From: Pseudomonas maioricensis
GTDB lineage: Bacteria > Pseudomonadota > Gammaproteobacteria > Pseudomonadales > Pseudomonadaceae
Direction of reading: 5' to 3'
DNA: 64,000 bases
NCBI RefSeq assembly: GCF_022790535.1
Contig: NZ_LOHG01000002.1
Location: 97,820 to 161,819, forward strand
A program made the translations under genes and the position numbers. The notes beneath the pieces are model-generated. The model saw nothing but the letters and a program-made list of their open reading frames with translations, was not told the origin of the DNA and searched no databases. Below, piece after piece: positions 1-10,044 of the stretch. Within the stretch, counting starts at the first letter, position 1. Each line of letters starts with the position of its first letter.

Positions 1-161
1 GGTGAGCTCCTACAGGTTCAAGTCAACAATGCTGATCCCGCCGATACATGGCTTAACAAATGCTTCAAGCCGACAGCGACATTTTGCGGTAACTCATGTC
101 CAACACCCGTCGTCATCACCAGCTGCCCAATAAGTCCCGCAATTGCAACGGAGCAACACCC

Positions 162-926
162 ATGCAGATGTACAAAAAATTCCTGCTGGTCGCAGCCGCC
201 ACACTGGCGTTCACTACCAGTGCCTTTGCGGTGGAGACATTAAAGTTCGGTGTCGAAGGGGCTTACCCACCGTTCAACGGTAAGGATGCCAGCGGCCAGG
301 CGGTGGGCTTCGATGTCGAAATCGGCCATGCCCTGTGCGCAAAAATGAAAGTCGAATGCGAAGTGGTGACATCCGACTGGGAACAGATCATCCCCGCACT
401 TAATGAAAACAAGTTCGACTTCCTGATTTCCTCAATGTCCATCACCCAGGAGCGCCGCCAACTGGTGGACTTCACCGAGCCTTACTACTCGAACAAATTG
501 CAGTTTGTCGCGCCGAAGGGCAGCGACATCAAAACTGACAAGGCGTCGATTCGCGACTCGCTGCTGGGCAAGACCATTGGTGCACAAGCGTCCACATTGT
601 CAGCCTCCTGGCTGCAGGAAAACCTGGGCATGGATATTACCCTGAAGCTCTATGACACTCAGGAAAGTGCCTTTGCCGACCTGGCTGCCGGGCATATCGA
701 TGCACTGCTCGCCGACAAATATGTCAGCTATGAATGGCTCAAGGGCCAGCCGGGCTCAAGCTTTGAATACAAAGGCGATGCAGTTCTGGACAACGACAAG
801 ATTGGCATTGCCGTGCGCCTGAATGATCCATTGCGCGCCAGACTCAACCTGGCCATCAAGGAAATCATTGAGGACGGTACCTACAAGAAGATCAACGACA
901 AGTATTTCCCGTTCAGCATTTTGTGA
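162..926 (+). CDS. ABC transporter amino-acid-binding protein (lysine/arginine/ornithine type)
   Basis: Predicted periplasmic solute-binding protein of a polar/basic amino-acid ABC importer, 254 aa. A Sec signal peptide (MQMYKKFLLVAA followed by a hydrophobic run, cleavage near SAFA-VE) is followed by the family-3 binding fold: FGVEGAYPPF, GFDVEIGHALC, DWEQIIPAL and the hinge region SSMSITQERRQLVDFTEPYY, as in HisJ/ArgT/AotJ proteins. The ATG at 162 is chosen because it gives a proper signal peptide; an in-frame ATG at 96 would put 22 polar residues in front of it. No permease or ATPase gene lies downstream, so the partner genes are either upstream of the window or elsewhere. Substrate preference for basic amino acids is an inference from family resemblance. 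Confidence 0.85.
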   Translation: MQMYKKFLLVAAATLAFTTSAFAVETLKFGVEGAYPPFNGKDASGQAVGFDVEIGHALCAKMKVECEVVTSDWEQIIPALNENKFDFLISSMSITQERRQLVDFTEPYYSNKLQFVAPKGSDIKTDKASIRDSLLGKTIGAQASTLSASWLQENLGMDITLKLYDTQESAFADLAAGHIDALLADKYVSYEWLKGQPGSSFEYKGDAVLDNDKIGIAVRLNDPLRARLNLAIKEIIEDGTYKKINDKYFPFSIL

Positions 927-1013
927 TCGAAGGCTCTGGATCAAGCCTTTGCGGTAAATTTTTCAGGCCTCGGACGTTCATACGCATAGACGGCTGATCA
1001 GCACGCTGCTATG

Positions 1014-1046
1014 AAGGGGGCTGGCTTTTAAACCGCCAGCCCCCTT
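1014..1046 (+). terminator. Hairpin, probable terminator between two plus-strand genes
   Basis: A perfect 12-bp stem (AAGGGGGCTGGC at 1014-1025 pairing with 1035-1046) with a 9-nt loop sits 90 nt after the binding-protein stop. There is no long T-run, so termination efficiency is uncertain. Confidence 0.5.
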
Positions 1047-1071
1047 ACACGCTTGAACGCGATAGCTGACC

Positions 1072-2289
1072 ATGGCCAACGACCCCGATTTGCACGATGA
1101 ACAGCTTCGCAGTCGCTTCCGGGCACTGGACAGTTTCCTGTTTGCCTGGCAATCGCTATGGCGACCCAAGCCGTTCACTCACCTGCAGTTGCCTTGGGAG
1201 CATCAGTATCCAGAGCTGGCTGACTGGCTACGTCAGCGCTCGCTCAGTCAGGCCGAGGTTGCTCACAACCACCCCGGGCAACTGGCAGCACCTTTCCCCT
1301 TCCCGCAACTGGCGCACGAAGCAAGGGAGCTGAGTCACGTACAAGCATTGCCCGCTTCGGCACTCGCCCCCGTAGAGCCACGCATGAGTGTCGACGTGCC
1401 AGGACGCAAATGGCAGCAGATCGAAGCGTTTGCCAGTTGCCTGAGCTTCGAGCGCAAGCCTGCCCACTGGCTGGACTGGTGTTCGGGCAAAGGTCATCTG
1501 GGCCGTCGCTTGCTCGAAACCGGCCAGGCGCTAACCTGTCTGGAGCGCGACCCTGCCCTGATCAAGGCCGGAAGTGAACTCAGCAAGCGCCTGAAGCTTG
1601 AGGTCGGGCACGTCCAACAGGACGTCATGGCCGACGATGCCTGGCGCCGACTGCAAGCCCATCACACTCCGGTCGCTCTGCATGCGTGTGGAGATTTACA
1701 CATTCAGTTGATGCGTCTTGCCAGTCAGGTCGGCTGCAACCAATTGGCTATCGCGCCATGTTGTTACAACCGCATCGAAGCCGAACAGTATCAGCCCGTA
1801 TCCAGCGAAGGACAGGCATCAGCCTTGAGGCTATCCCGGGAAGATCTCGGCTTACCTCTGAGCGAGACCGTGACTGCCGGAGCTCGCGTTCGTCGCCAGC
1901 GAGATCAATCCATGGCTCGCCGACTGGCCTTTGATTTACTGCAAAGACGCCTGCAGAACAGCGACGCCTACCTGCCGACCCCTTCACTACCCAGTGCCTG
2001 GCTGGATAAGTCTTTTGAAGACTACTGTCGTGACCTGGCAGCACTCAAAGGCTTGCCCGACCCTGGCGTCCAGCATTGGTCCACCCTTGAAGCTGCGGGC
2101 CAGGAACGCCTGGCACAGGTGCGGAACCTGGAATTGGTTCGCAACTTGTTCCGTCGGCCTCTGGAGTTATGGCTAGTGCTTGATCAGGCGCTTTATCTGC
2201 AAGAACAGCACTACCGTGTGAGCGTCGGCACCTTCTGCGAAAGCAACATCACCCCACGCAATCTGTTGCTGATTGCAGAGCTGCATTGA
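1072..2289 (+). CDS. SAM-dependent methyltransferase (Methyltransf_32-like)
   Basis: A 405-aa soluble protein with a central class I methyltransferase core. The SAM-binding glycine motif is WLDWCSGKGHLGRRL at about residues 137-151, followed by the acidic strand end CLERDP, and later HACGDLH and a cysteine-rich IAPCCYNRI motif. This set is seen in the GSTCD-like/Methyltransf_32 family, often annotated only as 'methyltransferase'. The substrate is unknown. The flanking N- and C-terminal segments are poorly characterised. It appears monocistronic: a hairpin precedes it and about 320 nt of AT-rich sequence follows. No strong ribosome site is visible before the ATG. Confidence 0.7.
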   Translation: MANDPDLHDEQLRSRFRALDSFLFAWQSLWRPKPFTHLQLPWEHQYPELADWLRQRSLSQAEVAHNHPGQLAAPFPFPQLAHEARELSHVQALPASALAPVEPRMSVDVPGRKWQQIEAFASCLSFERKPAHWLDWCSGKGHLGRRLLETGQALTCLERDPALIKAGSELSKRLKLEVGHVQQDVMADDAWRRLQAHHTPVALHACGDLHIQLMRLASQVGCNQLAIAPCCYNRIEAEQYQPVSSEGQASALRLSREDLGLPLSETVTAGARVRRQRDQSMARRLAFDLLQRRLQNSDAYLPTPSLPSAWLDKSFEDYCRDLAALKGLPDPGVQHWSTLEAAGQERLAQVRNLELVRNLFRRPLELWLVLDQALYLQEQHYRVSVGTFCESNITPRNLLLIAELH

Positions 2290-2610
2290 CGCGGATCAAC
2301 TGGATAGCCTGTGGATAACTCTGTTGATGAAATATCAAAGGACGGATGATTTGCTTAGCAAGCTACTTATCCGAACGGTCAGAAGTTAACCTCAAACAAG
2401 AATAAAAATCCTTATAAAACATATAGTTAAATTCAAACAAGAACATTTCCATAAATTTCATTCCATTTGGCTATTTCCCCTCACCCATTGTGCATAAAGA
2501 TTTGAGCACAAGCGGTAAAGAAGGCCGCCAGGCACAGTGCTGCAATGTCATCAGGATGCTCACTGGCATCGCCCGTTACGCCGACCGACTACTGAGGAAG
2601 GAAACGTCTG
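2290..2610. other. AT-rich intergenic region upstream of the Dps-family gene
   Basis: No gene is seen. From about 2385 to 2515 the DNA is markedly richer in A+T than its surroundings, as expected for a promoter region. A small inverted repeat (TTGTGC 2488-2493, GCACAA 2506-2511) could be a regulator site. I cannot place -35/-10 boxes with confidence. A good ribosome site (GAGGAAGG) lies at about 2594-2601. Confidence 0.4.
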
Positions 2611-3129
2611 ATGAAAAATCTTGAAGCCGCAAAAGAACTGCGCAAAGCCGATTTGCATACGCCCAACAGCCTGGGCGAAGAAGCACGGCGTGATCTGTCC
2701 GCTGAACTCAATACCTTGCTGGCCGATATCTTCGGCCTGTACCTGAAAACCAAAAACTTCCACTGGCACATGTCCGGCCCATACTTTCGCGACTATCACT
2801 TGTTGCTGGATGACCAGGCCGATCAAATTTTCGCCACTACCGACGCCATCGCTGAACGCGTCCGCAAACTGGGCGGCACCACCTTGCGCTCGACCGGCCA
2901 CATCCAGCGTCTGCAACGTATTGCCGACAACGACGCAGACTTGGTGACCCCGGCCGACATGCTCGCGGAACTGCGCGAGGACAACATGCAGCTGGCCAAC
3001 TACATGCGCGAAACCCACGCGCTGTGCGACGAACACAACGATGTCGCCACCGCCAGCCTGCTGGAAAACTGGATCGACGAGGCCGAACGTCGTATCTGGT
3101 TCCTGTTTGAGTCAGGGCGTACTGCTTAA
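2611..3129 (+). CDS. dps: Dps-family DNA protection / iron storage protein
   Basis: A 172-aa mini-ferritin. The ferroxidase signature is present: FHWHMSGPYFRDYHLLLDDQ followed by AERVRKLGG, giving the His, His, Asp and Asp/Glu ligands that bind iron at the dimer interface. Dps proteins form dodecamers that oxidise iron with hydrogen peroxide and coat or protect DNA in stationary phase and under oxidative stress. The N-terminal 20 residues are charged (KNLEAAKELRKADL), as in DNA-binding Dps variants. It is preceded by a clear GAGGAAGG ribosome site and an AT-rich leader, and a REP element follows its stop. Pseudomonas can carry more than one Dps paralogue, so the symbol marks family membership, not orthology. 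Confidence 0.85.
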   Translation: MKNLEAAKELRKADLHTPNSLGEEARRDLSAELNTLLADIFGLYLKTKNFHWHMSGPYFRDYHLLLDDQADQIFATTDAIAERVRKLGGTTLRSTGHIQRLQRIADNDADLVTPADMLAELREDNMQLANYMRETHALCDEHNDVATASLLENWIDEAERRIWFLFESGRTA

Positions 3130-3179
3130 ACGTTGATCCTGGGGGAAGTTCTAGGTTGGCCTGCAAGCCGGTCAGTCGT

Positions 3180-3266
3180 GTGGGAGCTGAGCTTGCTCGC
3201 GATAATGACGCCGCGATCTCAAGTAAATCGCGTCCAGCCGTATCGCGGGCAAGCCCAGCTCCCACA
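3180..3266. repeat. REP hairpin (GTGGGAGC...GCCCGCGATA family, 'C')
   Basis: Two inverted REP copies flank a short spacer: GTGGGAGCTGAGCTTGCTCG at the left and its imperfect complement ending CAGCTCCCACA at the right. It lies between the dps-family gene and metX. Confidence 0.8.
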
Positions 3267-3363
3267 GGGTTTTGCGCAACCCTGAGTGCCCACCGAATTC
3301 CTCTGTTGCCCCTCCCCCCCGCGGTCTTTAGACTTACGCCTCATTTAAGCGAGAGCAGGGTCG

Positions 3364-4503
3364 ATGTCCACGGTCTTTCCCGAAGATTCTGTCGGTCTAG
3401 TCACGCCGCAAACGGCACATTTCAGCGAGCCTCTGGCACTGGCCTGTGGCCGCTCGTTGCCTGCCTACGATCTGATCTACGAAACCTATGGCGAACTCAA
3501 CGCAGCGCGCAGCAACGCCGTGTTGATTTGTCATGCCCTTTCCGGTCACCACCACGCGGCAGGCTACAACAGCATCGATGACCGCAAGCCCGGTTGGTGG
3601 GACAGTTGTATCGGCCCCGGCAAGCCTATCGATACCAACCGGTTCTTCGTCGTCAGCCTGAATAACCTCGGCGGCTGCAATGGCTCAACAGGCCCGAGCA
3701 GCATCGACCCGGAAACCGGCAAGCCTTTCGGCGCCAACTTCCCGGTCCTGACCGTTGAGGACTGGGTACACAGCCAGGCGCGGCTCGCCGACTTGCTGGG
3801 CGTGCAACAGTGGGCGGCAGTCGTCGGTGGCAGCCTGGGTGGTATGCAGGCGCTGCAATGGACCATGACTTACCCGGATCGGGTGCGACACTGTCTGGCG
3901 ATTGCCTCGGCCCCCAAGTTGTCAGCGCAAAACATCGCCTTCAACGAGGTTGCGCGTCAGGCCATCCTTTCGGACCCGGAATTCCACGGCGGCGACTTTC
4001 AGGAATTTGGCGTTATCCCCAAACGTGGCCTGATGCTGGCGCGGATGGTCGGGCACATCACTTACCTGTCCGATGACTCCATGGGCGAAAAATTTGGCCG
4101 CGGGCTGAAGAGCGAGAAGCTCAACTACGATTTCCACAGCGTGGAGTTTCAGGTTGAAAGCTATCTGCGTTATCAGGGCGAAGAGTTCTCCGGGCGCTTC
4201 GATGCCAACACTTACCTGTTGATGACCAAAGCGCTGGACTACTTCGACCCGGCAGGTGCTTTCAACGACAACCTGGCCGCGACGTTCGCCAATGTGACCG
4301 CAGACTTCTGCGTCATGTCGTTCACCACTGACTGGCGCTTCTCGCCTGCCCGATCGCGGGAACTGGTGGATGCCCTGATGGCAGCGAAAAAGAACGTCTG
4401 CTACATGGAGATCGATGCACCCCAGGGCCACGATGCGTTCCTGATCCCGATCCCGCGTTACCTGCAGGCTTTCTCCAGTTACATGAACCGAATTGTACTT
4501 TGA
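3364..4503 (+). CDS. metX: Homoserine O-succinyltransferase
   Basis: Catalyses the first committed step of methionine synthesis, acylation of homoserine; the Pseudomonas enzyme uses succinyl-CoA (known of the family). The 379-aa alpha/beta-hydrolase fold shows the nucleophile elbow [12 protein letters not shown] with Ser157, the oxyanion-region motif [14 protein letters not shown], the Asp motif [10 protein letters not shown] and the terminal His motif [20 protein letters not shown] ribosome site precedes the ATG. metW follows after 7 nt, the standard Pseudomonas arrangement, so the two are almost certainly one operon. Confidence 0.95.
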   Translation: MSTVFPEDSVGLVTPQTAHFSEPLALACGRSLPAYDLIYETYGELNAARSNAVLICHALSGHHHAAGYNSIDDRKPGWWDSCIGPGKPIDTNRFFVVSLNNLGGCNGSTGPSSIDPETGKPFGANFPVLTVEDWVHSQARLADLLGVQQWAAVVGGSLGGMQALQWTMTYPDRVRHCLAIASAPKLSAQNIAFNEVARQAILSDPEFHGGDFQEFGVIPKRGLMLARMVGHITYLSDDSMGEKFGRGLKSEKLNYDFHSVEFQVESYLRYQGEEFSGRFDANTYLLMTKALDYFDPAGAFNDNLAATFANVTADFCVMSFTTDWRFSPARSRELVDALMAAKKNVCYMEIDAPQGHDAFLIPIPRYLQAFSSYMNRIVL

Positions 4504-4510
4504 GGACGCC

Positions 4511-5131
4511 ATGAGAGCCGATCTTGAAATCATCCAAGAATGGATCCCTGCGGGCAGTCGCGTACTCGACCTTGGTTGCGGCGACGGCGAACTGCTGGCC
4601 TGGTTGCGCGACAACAAGCAAGTGACCGGCTATGGCCTGGAAAACGACGCCGATAACATCGCCCGCTGCATCACCAAGGGCGTCAACGTTATCGAACAGG
4701 ATCTGGACAAGGGCCTTGGCAACTTCGCCAGTAACAGCTTTGACGTCGTAGTCATGACCCAGGCCCTGCAAGCCGTGCACTACCCGGACAAGATTCTCGA
4801 CGAAATGCTGCGCGTGGGCCGTCAGTGCATCATCACTTTCCCTAACTTCGGTCACTGGCGCTGCCGCTGGTATCTGGCGACGAAGGGCCGGATGCCGGTT
4901 TCTGACTTTCTGCCTTACACCTGGTACAACACGCCGAACATCCACTTCTGCACCTTCGAAGACTTTGAAGAGCTGTGCCGTGGGCGTCACGCGAAGGTCA
5001 TTGATCGGCTCGCGGTGGATCAACAGCACCGGCACGGCTGGGCCAGCAAACAATGGCCTAACCTGTTAGGTGAGATCGGTATCTACCGGGTCAGTAGCCC
5101 AGGTTTGCAAGAACACCAGATCGCGATTTGA
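4511..5131 (+). CDS. metW: Methionine biosynthesis protein MetW
   Basis: A 206-aa methyltransferase-fold protein with the SAM-site motif VLDLGCGDGELLAWL near residue 20 and conserved FPNFGHWRCRW. MetW is encoded with MetX in proteobacteria and is reported to support MetX activity; whether it methylates anything is not established. The start at 4511 (MRADLEII) fits the family and follows TTTGAGGACGCC. An in-frame start at 4493 would overlap metX and is less likely. Confidence 0.93.
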   Translation: MRADLEIIQEWIPAGSRVLDLGCGDGELLAWLRDNKQVTGYGLENDADNIARCITKGVNVIEQDLDKGLGNFASNSFDVVVMTQALQAVHYPDKILDEMLRVGRQCIITFPNFGHWRCRWYLATKGRMPVSDFLPYTWYNTPNIHFCTFEDFEELCRGRHAKVIDRLAVDQQHRHGWASKQWPNLLGEIGIYRVSSPGLQEHQIAI

Positions 5132-5151
5132 AGCAAACCTAAAACCGGAAT

Positions 5152-5241
5152 CTGTAGGAGTGAGCTTGCTCGCGATTCGGTTTCACTGGCGCTAAATTAC
5201 CGTCTGAACGGGCGCTATCGCGAGCAAGCTCACTCCTACAG
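5152..5241. repeat. REP pair (GTAGGAGTGAGCTTGCTCGCGAT family, 'B')
   Basis: Inverted pair with arms CTGTAGGAGTGAGCTTGCTC and its complement. This is the same REP family as the cluster next to the RAYT transposase at 38.2-38.9 kb. Confidence 0.85.
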
Positions 5242-5275
5242 GACCGTATTTCAATTCATAGACAGGAGAACAACC

Positions 5276-5710
5276 ATGCGTCGCCTGGCAATCATGTTGA
5301 TGTGCGCCCTTAGCCTGTCGGCGTTTGCCGCAGACTATGCCAAGCCCAACCGGCAAGAGACCTTTGGCGACGTAACGGTCTATTACAACGCGTTTGCTTC
5401 AAGCACCTTGTCACAGGAAGTGGCCGCGGCATCGGACCTGACTCGCAGTAAACAACTGAGCGTGCTCAACATCACCGTACTCAAGGCGGGCAAGCCATTA
5501 CCATCGAGCGTAAACGGCACCTACAAGGACCTGACCGGACGCCCTCAGCCTCTGACCTTCAAGCAAGTCTCGGACAAAGGCTGGATCAGCTATATCGCGC
5601 AGTTTCCGGTTAAACAGGCCGAAACCTACACCTTCAACATTGATGTGAAAGCCGGGAATGAAGAAAGCCATTCCTTCAGCTTCAATCAAGACATTTACCC
5701 AGGCGAATGA
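5276..5710 (+). CDS. DUF4426 domain-containing exported protein
   Basis: A 144-aa protein with a clean Sec signal ([20 protein letters not shown]). The mature part ([37 protein letters not shown]) matches DUF4426, a small periplasmic beta-rich family of unknown function that commonly lies between metW and rdgB in Pseudomonas. AGGAGAA lies just before the ATG. Its stop overlaps the rdgB start (ATGATGA), indicating translational coupling. No function can be assigned. Confidence 0.8.
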   Translation: MRRLAIMLMCALSLSAFAADYAKPNRQETFGDVTVYYNAFASSTLSQEVAAASDLTRSKQLSVLNITVLKAGKPLPSSVNGTYKDLTGRPQPLTFKQVSDKGWISYIAQFPVKQAETYTFNIDVKAGNEESHSFSFNQDIYPGE

Positions 5711-6309
5711 TGAATTTCCCTCAGCTCGTATTGGCCAGCCACAACGCTGGCAAGCTCAAAGAACTCCAGGCCATGCTCGGCGACAGCGTGCAACTGCGCT
5801 CCATCGGGGAATTCAGCAGCGTGGAACCGGAAGAAACCGGCCTGTCGTTTGTTGAGAACGCGATCCTCAAGGCACGCAACGCAGCACGGATTTCGGGCTT
5901 GCCTGCTCTGGCTGATGACTCGGGCCTGGCAGTGGACTTCCTCGGCGGCGCGCCAGGGATCTACTCCGCCCGCTACGCCGACGGCCAGGGCGATGCTGCC
6001 AACAACGCCAAACTGCTCGATGCGCTCAAGGATGTGCCTGAAGAGCAACGCGGTGCCCAGTTTGTTTGCGTGCTGGCGCTGGTTCGCCATGCGGACGATC
6101 CACTGCCCATCCTCTGCGAAGGTTTGTGGCACGGGCGCATTCTGAACGCTGCCAGCGGTGAGCACGGCTTCGGTTACGATCCACTGTTCTGGGTGCCGGA
6201 ACGCGATTGTTCCAGCGCGGACCTGAACCCTGTAGAAAAGAATCAACTCAGCCATCGCGCCCGCGCTATGACGATCTTGCGCCAGCGCCTGGGCCTGGAT
6301 CTGAAATGA
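5707..6309 (+). CDS. rdgB: XTP/dITP diphosphatase (non-canonical purine NTP pyrophosphatase)
   Basis: Hydrolyses ITP, dITP and XTP to monophosphates, keeping deaminated purines out of DNA and RNA. The 200-aa HAM1 fold shows the N-terminal [14 protein letters not shown], the central [25 protein letters not shown] and the C-terminal [12 protein letters not shown] and LSHRARA motifs. Two adjacent ATGs (5707, 5710) are possible starts; both overlap the previous gene. The hemW start overlaps this gene's stop, so the three genes form a tight operon. Confidence 0.95.
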   Translation: MMNFPQLVLASHNAGKLKELQAMLGDSVQLRSIGEFSSVEPEETGLSFVENAILKARNAARISGLPALADDSGLAVDFLGGAPGIYSARYADGQGDAANNAKLLDALKDVPEEQRGAQFVCVLALVRHADDPLPILCEGLWHGRILNAASGEHGFGYDPLFWVPERDCSSADLNPVEKNQLSHRARAMTILRQRLGLDLK

Positions 6310-7520
6310 CCCAGGAAACGCCTGCAACAACGCTGTACCTCGGCGAAACCGGTTTTAGCTCGACCGGGCCGAGGGCTGCACTGCCGCAACTGCCGCCGCT
6401 GTCGCTGTACATCCACATCCCGTGGTGCGTGCGCAAATGCCCGTACTGCGACTTCAACTCGCACACCGCCAGCCCGGTGTTGCCAGAAGCCGAATACATC
6501 GATGCGCTGCTGGCCGACCTTGATCTGGATTTGCCCCATGTGCACGGTCGTGAGCTGAGCTCGATCTTCTTCGGTGGCGGCACCCCAAGTCTGTTCAGTG
6601 CTGATGCGCTGGGCCGCTTGCTCAAGGGTGTCGAGCAACGCATTCGTTTTGCCAGCGACATCGAAATAACCCTTGAAGCGAATCCCGGCACGTTCGAGCA
6701 GGTCAAGTTCAGCGCCTATCGCGGGCTGGGCATCAATCGCCTGTCCATCGGCATTCAGAGTTTTCAGGAAGCCAAACTCAAGGCGCTAGGCCGGATCCAC
6801 AATGGTGACGAAGCGATTCGTGCCGCAGACATGGCGCGTCAGGCGGGCTTCGATAACTTCAACATGGACTTGATGCACGGCCTGCCGGATCAGTCGCCCG
6901 ACGATGCGCTGGGTGACCTGCAACAAGCCATTGATTTGAAACCGACACACCTGTCCTGGTATCAGCTGACGCTGGAGCCCAACACGGTGTTCTGGAATCA
7001 GCCGCCGACACTGCCCGAAGACGACATCCTTTGGGACATCCAGGAGGCAGGCCAGTTGTTGCTGGCAGAGAACGGCTACGCGCAATACGAAGTGTCTGCC
7101 TACGCACAGCCCGGCAGACCGGCGCGGCATAACCTGAATTACTGGAGCTTCGGTGATTTCATCGGCATCGGTGCCGGAGCCCATGGCAAGCTCAGCCATC
7201 CGGACGGGCGCATTGTGCGCACCTGGAAAACCCGCTTGCCCAAGGATTACCTGAACCCGGGCAAGCCATTCAAGGCTGGCGAGAAGCTGCTGAGCATTGA
7301 AGAGCTGCCTTTCGAGTTCCTGATGAACGCCCTGCGCCTGACAAATGGTGTGGACGCTGCATTATTTCGCGAACGTACGGGTCTAAGCCTCGATTCGCTG
7401 GCCAGCGCGCGCCGACAAGCCGAACAACGTGGCCTGCTACAAGCTGATCCGGCCCGACTGGTTGCAACGCCGCAAGGCCAGTTGTTCCTCAACGACCTGC
7501 TGCAATACTTTCTGATCTAA
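6306..7520 (+). CDS. hemW: Radical SAM family haem chaperone HemW
   Basis: A 404-aa radical SAM protein. The cluster motif is [16 protein letters not shown] (CxxxCxxC plus the HemW-type fourth Cys position), followed by [10 protein letters not shown], the LEANPG motif and a C-terminal HemN-like domain. HemW proteins bind haem and deliver it to target enzymes; they were formerly annotated as oxygen-independent coproporphyrinogen oxidase-like. The start at 6306 gives a 4-nt ATGA overlap with rdgB; the longer in-frame start at 6207 lies deep inside rdgB and is rejected. Confidence 0.92.
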   Translation: MTQETPATTLYLGETGFSSTGPRAALPQLPPLSLYIHIPWCVRKCPYCDFNSHTASPVLPEAEYIDALLADLDLDLPHVHGRELSSIFFGGGTPSLFSADALGRLLKGVEQRIRFASDIEITLEANPGTFEQVKFSAYRGLGINRLSIGIQSFQEAKLKALGRIHNGDEAIRAADMARQAGFDNFNMDLMHGLPDQSPDDALGDLQQAIDLKPTHLSWYQLTLEPNTVFWNQPPTLPEDDILWDIQEAGQLLLAENGYAQYEVSAYAQPGRPARHNLNYWSFGDFIGIGAGAHGKLSHPDGRIVRTWKTRLPKDYLNPGKPFKAGEKLLSIEELPFEFLMNALRLTNGVDAALFRERTGLSLDSLASARRQAEQRGLLQADPARLVATPQGQLFLNDLLQYFLI

Positions 7521-7529
7521 GGACCCTGC

Positions 7530-7853
7530 ATGGATTTGATACTCGACCTGCTCGCCACCATCTCCCGTTGGAGCCGCAGCAACCTATCGGAAATATCCCT
7601 CGCCTTGGTGGGCTGTTTGCTGGTGCTGTTTGGCGCGGACTTCAAGGGCTGGGTCGAACAGCGCATCAGTAGCTTTGCAGGAGCCTTGCGCATCCCGCTG
7701 ATGGCGTTACTGGTGACCATCGGCAGCGGCGCAGCGCTGATTTACGCCACCCCGTGGGTGATTCGCGGACTGAGCCAGTTCAACAACTACAGCCTGGCGC
7801 CCGTGTTGTTGGTGGTGCTGGTGTTGATCGGGGTTGTTGCGGACAGGAAGTGA
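7530..7853 (+). CDS. DUF3392 membrane protein
   Basis: A 107-aa protein with three predicted membrane segments (ISLALVGCLLVLFGADF, IPLMALLVTIGSGAALIYA, APVLLVVLVLIGVVA), matching DUF3392. It follows hemW by 9 nt with GGACC as a weak ribosome site and is probably the last gene of the operon. Function unknown. Confidence 0.8.
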   Translation: MDLILDLLATISRWSRSNLSEISLALVGCLLVLFGADFKGWVEQRISSFAGALRIPLMALLVTIGSGAALIYATPWVIRGLSQFNNYSLAPVLLVVLVLIGVVADRK

Positions 7854-7875
7854 AGCGGGGCTGGAATACATTCCC

Positions 7876-7966
7876 CTGTGGGAGCGGTGCTTGCCCGCGA
7901 TAAGAACACCGCAATTCTAAAGTGAACCGCGTCCAGCCTTATCGCGGGCAAGCACCGCTCCCACAA
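7876..7966. repeat. REP pair (family 'C') between convergent genes
   Basis: Inverted arms starting CTGTGGGAGCGGTGCTTGCC and ending with the complement GGCAAGCACCGCTCCCACA. It separates the DUF3392 gene from the convergent trmB. Confidence 0.85.
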
Positions 7967-7984
7967 GGTTAAATCAAACTTGAC

Positions 7985-8719
7985 CTAATCCACCTTCTCG
8001 AACTTCAAATCCCACACCCCGTGCCCCAGGCGCTCGCCGCGGCGTTCGAACTTGGTGATCGGGCGCTCGGCCGGGCGCGGCACGCACTTCCCGTCTTCAG
8101 CCAGGTTGCGATAACCCGGCGCAACATTCATCACTTCCAGCATGAATTCGGCATACGGTTCCCAATCAGTGGCCATGTGCAGAACACCGCCTACCTTCAG
8201 CTTGCTGCGCACCAGTTCAGCAAACGCAGGCTGCACGATGCGACGCTTGTGGTGACGGCTCTTGTGCCATGGATCAGGGAAAAACAGCATCAGGCGATCA
8301 AGGCTGTTATCGGCGATGCAGCGGTTGAGCACTTCGATCGCGTCGCAATCGTAGACCCGCACGTTGGTCAGGCCTTGGGTCAGCACACCATTGAGCAGTG
8401 CGCCAACGCCCGGGTTGTGAACCTCCACACCGATGAAATCCTGATCCGGAGCGGCCGCTGCCATTTCCAGCAGCGAATGGCCCATGCCGAAGCCGATTTC
8501 CAGTGTGCGCGGCGCCGAACGGCCAAACACCTGATCGTAGTCCACTGGCGCGTCGGCCAAAGGCAGCACATACAGCGGACGACCTTGGTCCAGGCCGCGC
8601 TGCTGGCCTTCAGTCATACGACCGGCGCGCATCACGAAACTTTTGATACGGCGGTGCTGGCGCTCTTCGCCTTCTTCGGCAACAGGCAGCTCTGGGTTTG
8701 GAACGTCTGGATCAGTCAT
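7985..8719 (-). CDS. trmB: tRNA (guanine-N7-)-methyltransferase
   Basis: Makes m7G46 in the variable loop of tRNAs. The 244-aa protein shows the N-terminal [16 protein letters not shown] motif [26 protein letters not shown], and the [19 protein letters not shown] motif that defines TrmB. The ATG at 8719 is preferred to an in-frame start at 8740 because family members begin a few residues before the acidic N-terminus. It lies downstream of thiS-thiG on the same strand with a REP between. Confidence 0.93.
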   Translation of the reverse strand: MTDPDVPNPELPVAEEGEERQHRRIKSFVMRAGRMTEGQQRGLDQGRPLYVLPLADAPVDYDQVFGRSAPRTLEIGFGMGHSLLEMAAAAPDQDFIGVEVHNPGVGALLNGVLTQGLTNVRVYDCDAIEVLNRCIADNSLDRLMLFFPDPWHKSRHHKRRIVQPAFAELVRSKLKVGGVLHMATDWEPYAEFMLEVMNVAPGYRNLAEDGKCVPRPAERPITKFERRGERLGHGVWDLKFEKVD

Positions 8720-8766
8720 CAAAAGGGTCTCATCAAACAACGCGTACTATCTGAATTAATGCTTTC

Positions 8767-8856
8767 CTGTAGGAGCTCACGAGCAACGCGAGGCAGCGAT
8801 AGCGGAGTGTCAGGCAAACCGCTATCGCTGCCTCGCGTTGCTCGTGAGCTCCTACA
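8767..8856. repeat. REP pair (GTAGGAGCTCACGAGC family, 'D')
   Basis: Long, nearly perfect inverted repeat; arms GTAGGAGCTCACGAGCAACG and complement. It lies between trmB and thiG; co-transcription through it would form a strong hairpin. Confidence 0.85.
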
Positions 8857-8877
8857 TAATTCCTGCTTGCTCAGCGA

Positions 8878-9672
8878 CTACCGGATCAACCCATCCAGCG
8901 GCGAAGATGCGCTGGCATACAGTTTTCTTGGCATACGACCTGCGAGGTAAGCCATACGACCGGCAATAACGGCGTGTTTCATGGCTGCGCCCATCAGGAT
9001 CGGGTCTTGAGCGTGGGCGATGGCCGAGTTCATCAACACGGCCTCACAGCCCAATTCCATGGCAATGGTCGCATCGGAAGCCGTGCCGACACCGGCATCG
9101 ACCAACACCGGGACTTTGGTTTCTTCCAGGATGATCTGCAGGTTGTAAGGGTTGCAGATGCCCAGCCCGCTGCCGATCAGGCCAGCCAGCGGCATGATGG
9201 CGATGCAGCCGATTTCCGCCAACTGGCGCGCAATGATCGGGTCATCACTGGTGTAAACCATCACGTCGAAGCCTTCCTTGACCAGTACTTCGGCGGCCTT
9301 GAGGGTTTCGATCACGTTAGGGAACAGGGTTTTCTGATCCGCGAGGACTTCCAGCTTGACCAGATTCTTGCCGTCGAGCAGTTCACGGGCCAGGCGGCAT
9401 GTGCGCACGGCCTCAATCGCGTCAAAGCAACCGGCGGTATTCGGCAGGATCGTGTAACGATCCGGCGGCAGGACATCCAGCAGGTTCGGCTCACCCGGGT
9501 TCTGGCCCAGATTTGTACGGCGTACTGCGACGGTGACGATCTCGGCACCCGACGCTTCAATGGCCAGACGGGTCTGCTCCATATCCACGTACTTGCCGGT
9601 ACCCACCAGCAGGCGTGACTCGAAAGTCCGACCGGCCAGGATAAACGGCTTGTCGCTGCGAACATTGCTCAT
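8878..9672 (-). CDS. thiG: Thiazole synthase
   Basis: Forms the thiazole phosphate moiety of thiamine from deoxyxylulose phosphate, dehydroglycine and ThiS thiocarboxylate. The 264-aa TIM barrel shows [23 protein letters not shown] (the imine-forming lysine), [12 protein letters not shown] and [11 protein letters not shown]. thiS lies directly upstream, so the pair is an operon read from the promoter near 9961-9989. Confidence 0.96.
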   Translation of the reverse strand: MSNVRSDKPFILAGRTFESRLLVGTGKYVDMEQTRLAIEASGAEIVTVAVRRTNLGQNPGEPNLLDVLPPDRYTILPNTAGCFDAIEAVRTCRLARELLDGKNLVKLEVLADQKTLFPNVIETLKAAEVLVKEGFDVMVYTSDDPIIARQLAEIGCIAIMPLAGLIGSGLGICNPYNLQIILEETKVPVLVDAGVGTASDATIAMELGCEAVLMNSAIAHAQDPILMGAAMKHAVIAGRMAYLAGRMPRKLYASASSPLDGLIR

Positions 9673-9726
9673 TGGAAATCCTCTTGGAAGTTGAGGTCTT
9701 GCAGTTGGATCAGAAAATGTCGAAGC

Positions 9727-9927
9727 CTAGCCGCCGCCAATCGCGTGGACGACTTCGACCTGATCGCCTTCGCTCAGGGCCGTGGACTCATGCTGGCTGC
9801 GTGGCACGATGTCCAGATTCAGCTCAACTGCAACGCGGCGCCCGACAAGATCAAGGCGGGTCAGCAGAGCCAGCACGGTCGCGCCGTCAGGCAATTCAAA
9901 GGGTTCACCGTTCAACTGAATGTGCAT
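9727..9927 (-). CDS. thiS: Sulfur carrier protein ThiS
   Basis: A 66-aa ubiquitin-fold protein ending in the required Gly-Gly (AIGGG) that is adenylated and thiocarboxylated to give sulfur for thiazole formation. The motif MHIQLNGEPFELPDGATV is typical. thiG starts 54 nt downstream. The thiF/thiI-type activating partners are not adjacent, though thiI is present at 48.9-50.3 kb. Confidence 0.93.
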   Translation of the reverse strand: MHIQLNGEPFELPDGATVLALLTRLDLVGRRVAVELNLDIVPRSQHESTALSEGDQVEVVHAIGGG

Positions 9928-9960
9928 GCGCGGGAGCAGCCATCATTTTTGGGGGCGAGC

Positions 9961-9989
9961 ATTCTAGCCCGATCAGCCGGTATGACCAA
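9961..9989 (-). promoter_or_regulatory. Candidate sigma-70 promoter of thiSG
   Basis: On the minus strand, TTGGTC (9984-9989), 17 nt spacer, TAGAAT (9961-9966). Transcription would start about 25-30 nt before the thiS ATG, leaving no room for a TPP riboswitch. Confidence 0.6.
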
Positions 9990-10044
9990 GGTAAAGCCAC
10001 GCCATTCGTCTTTGGCTGCCCATGTGCGAGCAGCCACCACCGGA

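Noticed and set aside
1..161. Partial gene at the left window edge
   Set aside because: The first bases (GAGCTCCTACAGG) are the end of a REP; no coding frame with recognisable homology enters from the left.
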